From NCBI GenBank assembly GCA_934476515.1, contig CAKSNZ010000003.1, positions 1 to 64,000 on the forward strand: a stretch of DNA of 64,000 bases. The letters run 5' to 3'. Shown here piece by piece: positions 61,178 through 64,000 of the stretch. The translations under genes were made by a program, and so were the position numbers. The notes below the pieces were generated by a model. That model made no database searches and was not told where the DNA came from. It was given only the letters and a program-made list of their open reading frames with translations. This DNA is from an uncultured Ruminococcus sp. (GTDB lineage Bacteria > Bacillota > Clostridia > Oscillospirales > Acutalibacteraceae). How positions within the stretch are numbered: the stretch's first letter is position 1; the number at the start of each line of letters is the position of its first letter.

Positions 61178-62369
61178 ACCTAAAATTTTAACTGTTTCAC
61201 AACTGAATTTTTATGTTAAGTCAATATTGGATAGTGACCAAAGGCTTAATTATGTCTTTTTGTGTGGTGAGATTTCTAACCTAACTGACCATTATAGAAG
61301 TGGTCATATTTACCTTTCTCTAAAGGATAACAAGTCTGTTATTCGTGCAGTTATGTTTGCCGGAAATGCCCGTAACCTAAAGTTTAAACCTATGGAGGGT
61401 ATGAAAGTAATTTGCCGAGGTAGAGTTACTTTGTATGAGGCTACCGGTCAGTATCAGTATTATATTGAAGATATGCAACCTGACGGTATAGGTGCTTTAT
61501 ATCAAGCCTATGAACAACTGAAAGAAAAGTTGCAGTCAAAGGGCCTTTTTGATGAAAGTCATAAGAAACCTATTCCATATTGCCCAAAGACTATTGGTGT
61601 AATTACCAGCCCAACAGGTGCAGCAGTACAAGATATTAAGAATATTTTAACCAGAAGATTTCCTTCAGTTAATATTGTTCTATGTCCTGTTCTTGTTCAA
61701 GGTGATAATGCTGCCCCTCAACTTATTGATGCAGTTAATAAGTTAAATGAATATGATTTGTGCGATACCATCATCATCGGTAGAGGTGGTGGTTCTATTG
61801 AAGATTTGTGGGCGTTTAATGACGAGAATTTAGCCTATGCAATCTATAATAGCCACATTCCTGTAATTTCAGCAGTAGGTCACGAAACCGACTTTACAAT
61901 TTGCGACTTTGTGTCTGATTTAAGAGCACCGACACCGTCAGCCGGTGCAGAACTTGCAGTTCCTGATAGAAACGAAATTTTGCAAAATCTAGATGCTCAA
62001 AGACAATATTTATCATCATTAATGGATAAAAAGTTAATTGAAAATAATAATATTGTTTCAGAAATGACAACAAAGTTATTGTCACTTTCACCAGATGATA
62101 AAATTGCAAAATTATATAATGACTTAGATTTTCTAAGTCAAAAGTATGAGAATAACAGTAACAGAATATTCCAGAATACTGCTAACAAAATTGAACTTCT
62201 GGCAACAAAACTAGAGTCACTAAATCCGGTATCAACTCTAAAAAGAGGTTATTCTGTTGTTACAAATAATGATAAAACCGTCACTTCAGTTAAGGATGTT
62301 AAAAATGGAGATACACTTGCTATTAATGTTACAGATGGCAAGATTATTTCCAAAGTTATAGGTGAGTAA
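61164..62369 (+). CDS. xseA: Exodeoxyribonuclease VII large subunit
   Basis: A 401-residue nuclease subunit for degradation of single-stranded DNA. N-terminal OB fold (LTVSQLNFYVKSILDSD, FLCGEISNL), then the catalytic domain with ITSPTGAAVQDI, GRGGGSIEDLWAFNDE, SAVGHETDFTICDFVSDLRAPTPSAGAE, and a C-terminal coiled coil. ATG at 61164 overlaps the previous gene by 14 bases. The small subunit gene xseB, often next to it, is not between it and dnaE. Confidence 0.95.
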   Translation: MLPVEPKILTVSQLNFYVKSILDSDQRLNYVFLCGEISNLTDHYRSGHIYLSLKDNKSVIRAVMFAGNARNLKFKPMEGMKVICRGRVTLYEATGQYQYYIEDMQPDGIGALYQAYEQLKEKLQSKGLFDESHKKPIPYCPKTIGVITSPTGAAVQDIKNILTRRFPSVNIVLCPVLVQGDNAAPQLIDAVNKLNEYDLCDTIIIGRGGGSIEDLWAFNDENLAYAIYNSHIPVISAVGHETDFTICDFVSDLRAPTPSAGAELAVPDRNEILQNLDAQRQYLSSLMDKKLIENNNIVSEMTTKLLSLSPDDKIAKLYNDLDFLSQKYENNSNRIFQNTANKIELLATKLESLNPVSTLKRGYSVVTNNDKTVTSVKDVKNGDTLAINVTDGKIISKVIGE

Positions 62370-62370
62370 A

Positions 62371-64000
62371 ATGGCTTTTGTTCATTTACATTTACATAGT
62401 GAATATAGTTTATTAGATGGAGCCTGTCGTATTGATAGGCTCGCTTCTGCGTGTAAAGAAAAAAATATGAATGCTTTGGCAATTACTGACCATGGTGTAA
62501 TGTATGGTGTAATTGACTTTTATAGAGCATGTAAAAAGAACGGTATTAAGCCAATTATAGGTTGTGAAGTTTATGTTGCACCTAATTCAAGGTTTCAACA
62601 AGACAGAGATTATTACCACTTGATTTTACTTTGTGAAAATAATAAAGGCTATCAGAACTTAATTAAATTAGTTTCAGCCGGTTTTACTGAGGGCTTTTAT
62701 AAGAAACCAAGAATTGACAGAGAATTACTTGAAAAGTATCATGAGGGCTTAATTTGTCTTTCTGCTTGTTTAGCCGGTGAAGTGCCACAGAGAATTTTGG
62801 CTAATGATTATAAGGGTGCAAAAGAAGTAGCAAAGTATTATCAAGATTTGTTTGGTAAAGATAATTATTTTCTTGAACTTCAAAACCATAATATAAAAGA
62901 AGAAATTTTAGTAGCAGATAAAATTAAGCAAATTTCAAGTGAACTGACTATTCCTATGGTAGTTACAAATGACTGTCATTATATTGAAAAGTCAGAAAGC
63001 AAAATGCATGAAGTGCTACTTTGTATTCAAACTAACCATACTATCTATGATGAAGATAAAATGGAATTCCAAACTGAGGAATTCTATTTAAAAACAGAAG
63101 AAGAAATGAAAAGTCTTTTTCCTGACCTTACTTCTGCCTATGAAAATACGCAAAAAATTGCAGATAGATGTAATGTGGAATTTGAGTTTGGTGTAAGGAA
63201 ACTTCCTAATTTTGATGTACCAAATAATGAGGACCATTACGAATATTTTAAGCGAAATTGTTATGAGGGTTTGTACAAGCATTATGGAAGTAATCCCGAT
63301 AAATCTATTGTAGATAGGCTAGAGTATGAACTAGGTGTTATTAAGTCAATGGGTTTTGTTGACTACTACCTTATTGTTAATGACTTTGTACAGTTTGCAA
63401 AGGGTAGTGGTATTCCTGTAGGTCCGGGCAGAGGTTCAGGTGCAGGTTCACTTTGTGCCTATTGTATCGGTATTACAGGTATTGACCCTATAAAGTACGA
63501 TTTACTTTTTGAAAGATTTTTAAACCCTGAAAGAGTGTCAATGCCTGACTTTGATATTGACTTTTGCAATAAAAGACGACCTGAAGTTATTCAGTATGTT
63601 ATTGATAAGTACGGTAAGGATAAAGTAGCCCAAATTATTGCATTTGGTACAATGCAAGCAAGAGGTGTTGTTCGTGATGTAGGCAGAGCAACAGGTGTTT
63701 CATATGCAGTATGTGACCAAGTGGCAAAACTAATACCATTCGAAATCGGTATGACACTTGATAAAGCACTTCAACAAAATCCTGATTTAAAGAAAATGTA
63801 TGATACAGATACTCAAATTAAAGAACTGATTGATATGAGTAAGCAAATTGAAGGTATGCCTCGACATGCAACAATGCATGCTGCCGGTGTTGTAATTACC
63901 AAAGACCCTGTATCCGACTATGTACCACTTTCAAAGAATGACGATAATGTAGTAACTCAGTTTACTATGACAACCTTAGAAGAACTTGGACTTCTAAAAA
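62371..64000 (+). CDS. dnaE: DNA polymerase III alpha subunit DnaE (3' end outside window)
   Basis: The frame opens MAFVHLHLHSEYSLLDGA one base after xseA and runs past the end of the window; 543 codons are visible. An N-terminal PHP domain (HLHLHSEYS, ITDHGVMYG) leads into the polymerase core: VGPGRGSGAGSL near residue 350 and the catalytic PDFDIDF near 392, then AFGTMQARGVVRDVGR and HAAGVVIT. The order and the PHP N-terminus match DnaE rather than PolC, which has an exonuclease insert. AGGTGA inside the xseA end serves as ribosome site. Confidence 0.95.
   Translation, partial: MAFVHLHLHSEYSLLDGACRIDRLASACKEKNMNALAITDHGVMYGVIDFYRACKKNGIKPIIGCEVYVAPNSRFQQDRDYYHLILLCENNKGYQNLIKLVSAGFTEGFYKKPRIDRELLEKYHEGLICLSACLAGEVPQRILANDYKGAKEVAKYYQDLFGKDNYFLELQNHNIKEEILVADKIKQISSELTIPMVVTNDCHYIEKSESKMHEVLLCIQTNHTIYDEDKMEFQTEEFYLKTEEEMKSLFPDLTSAYENTQKIADRCNVEFEFGVRKLPNFDVPNNEDHYEYFKRNCYEGLYKHYGSNPDKSIVDRLEYELGVIKSMGFVDYYLIVNDFVQFAKGSGIPVGPGRGSGAGSLCAYCIGITGIDPIKYDLLFERFLNPERVSMPDFDIDFCNKRRPEVIQYVIDKYGKDKVAQIIAFGTMQARGVVRDVGRATGVSYAVCDQVAKLIPFEIGMTLDKALQQNPDLKKMYDTDTQIKELIDMSKQIEGMPRHATMHAAGVVITKDPVSDYVPLSKNDDNVVTQFTMTTLEELGLLK

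Overview
The window is about 64 kb of AT-rich DNA (roughly one third G+C by eye) from a spore-forming member of the Clostridia, most likely an Oscillospiraceae/Ruminococcaceae-type gut bacterium. The reasons are the complete spoIIIAA-AH engulfment operon, the IspH-ribosomal protein S1 fusion, the remA-gmk-rpoZ-priA-def-fmt-rsmB-rlmN-stp-prkC-rsgA-thiN gene order, GGAGG-type ribosome binding sites, and many secreted or membrane proteins with Thr/Glu/Pro-rich linkers. These are family-level inferences; no species is assigned.

Layout. 1-2429 is the right end of a prophage: small ORF, holin, amidase endolysin, terminator, then an AT-rich membrane-anchored accessory gene. It abuts the 3' part of a conserved Cys-rich host gene (2430-3158) whose 5' end is missing, so the junction looks like an attachment site inside a gene. 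3263-5700 (minus) is a nitrogen module: ammonium transporter behind a leader attenuator, a HAD phosphatase and a PII protein. 5935-13534 (plus) holds a Cys-rich DUF5685-like protein, a J-domain protein with a Cys-rich tail, membrane proteins, a secreted SH3/BIg2/lysozyme protein, proC, a SpoIIM-like protein whose start codon lies in a long hairpin, and a one-TM Thr-rich protein. 13652-15522 (minus) is a DNA-damage cassette: a Y-family polymerase behind a promoter with a LexA/DinR box between -35 and -10, plus two small proteins. Then come a MATE exporter, a phosphoglucomutase, another one-TM Thr-rich protein and a YebC protein.

21224-34457 is the long housekeeping run for nucleotide, replication, translation-start, rRNA modification and Ser/Thr-phosphorylation functions. 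34467-38961 has an HPrK-like ATPase, YbaK, tRNA-Ala(GGC), and a TPP-riboswitch-controlled thiSGH-thiE/tenI operon. 39025-47285 is mixed: a DUF6933-like protein, a PASTA pseudokinase, an XRE regulator, a histidine phosphatase with a substituted RHG motif, leuB, a PHP phosphoesterase, hisHF and an RpiR regulator. 47287-55120 carries a flavoprotein, cmk, plsC, ispH-S1, YwlG-type and HD proteins, and ligA. 55214-64000 carries spoIIIA, nusB, a TsaD paralogue, xseA and the start of dnaE.

The most interesting signals are the prophage/gene junction, a strong apparent depletion of GATC across the window, the start-codon hairpin at 10965-11019, the SOS-controlled polymerase cassette with two small partner genes, the amtB leader attenuator, the PASTA pseudokinase, and the Cys-rich DUF5685/J-protein operon. 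I saw no CRISPR array, insertion sequence or rRNA gene. No clearly new defence system is visible; the prophage accessory gene is the best candidate for one.
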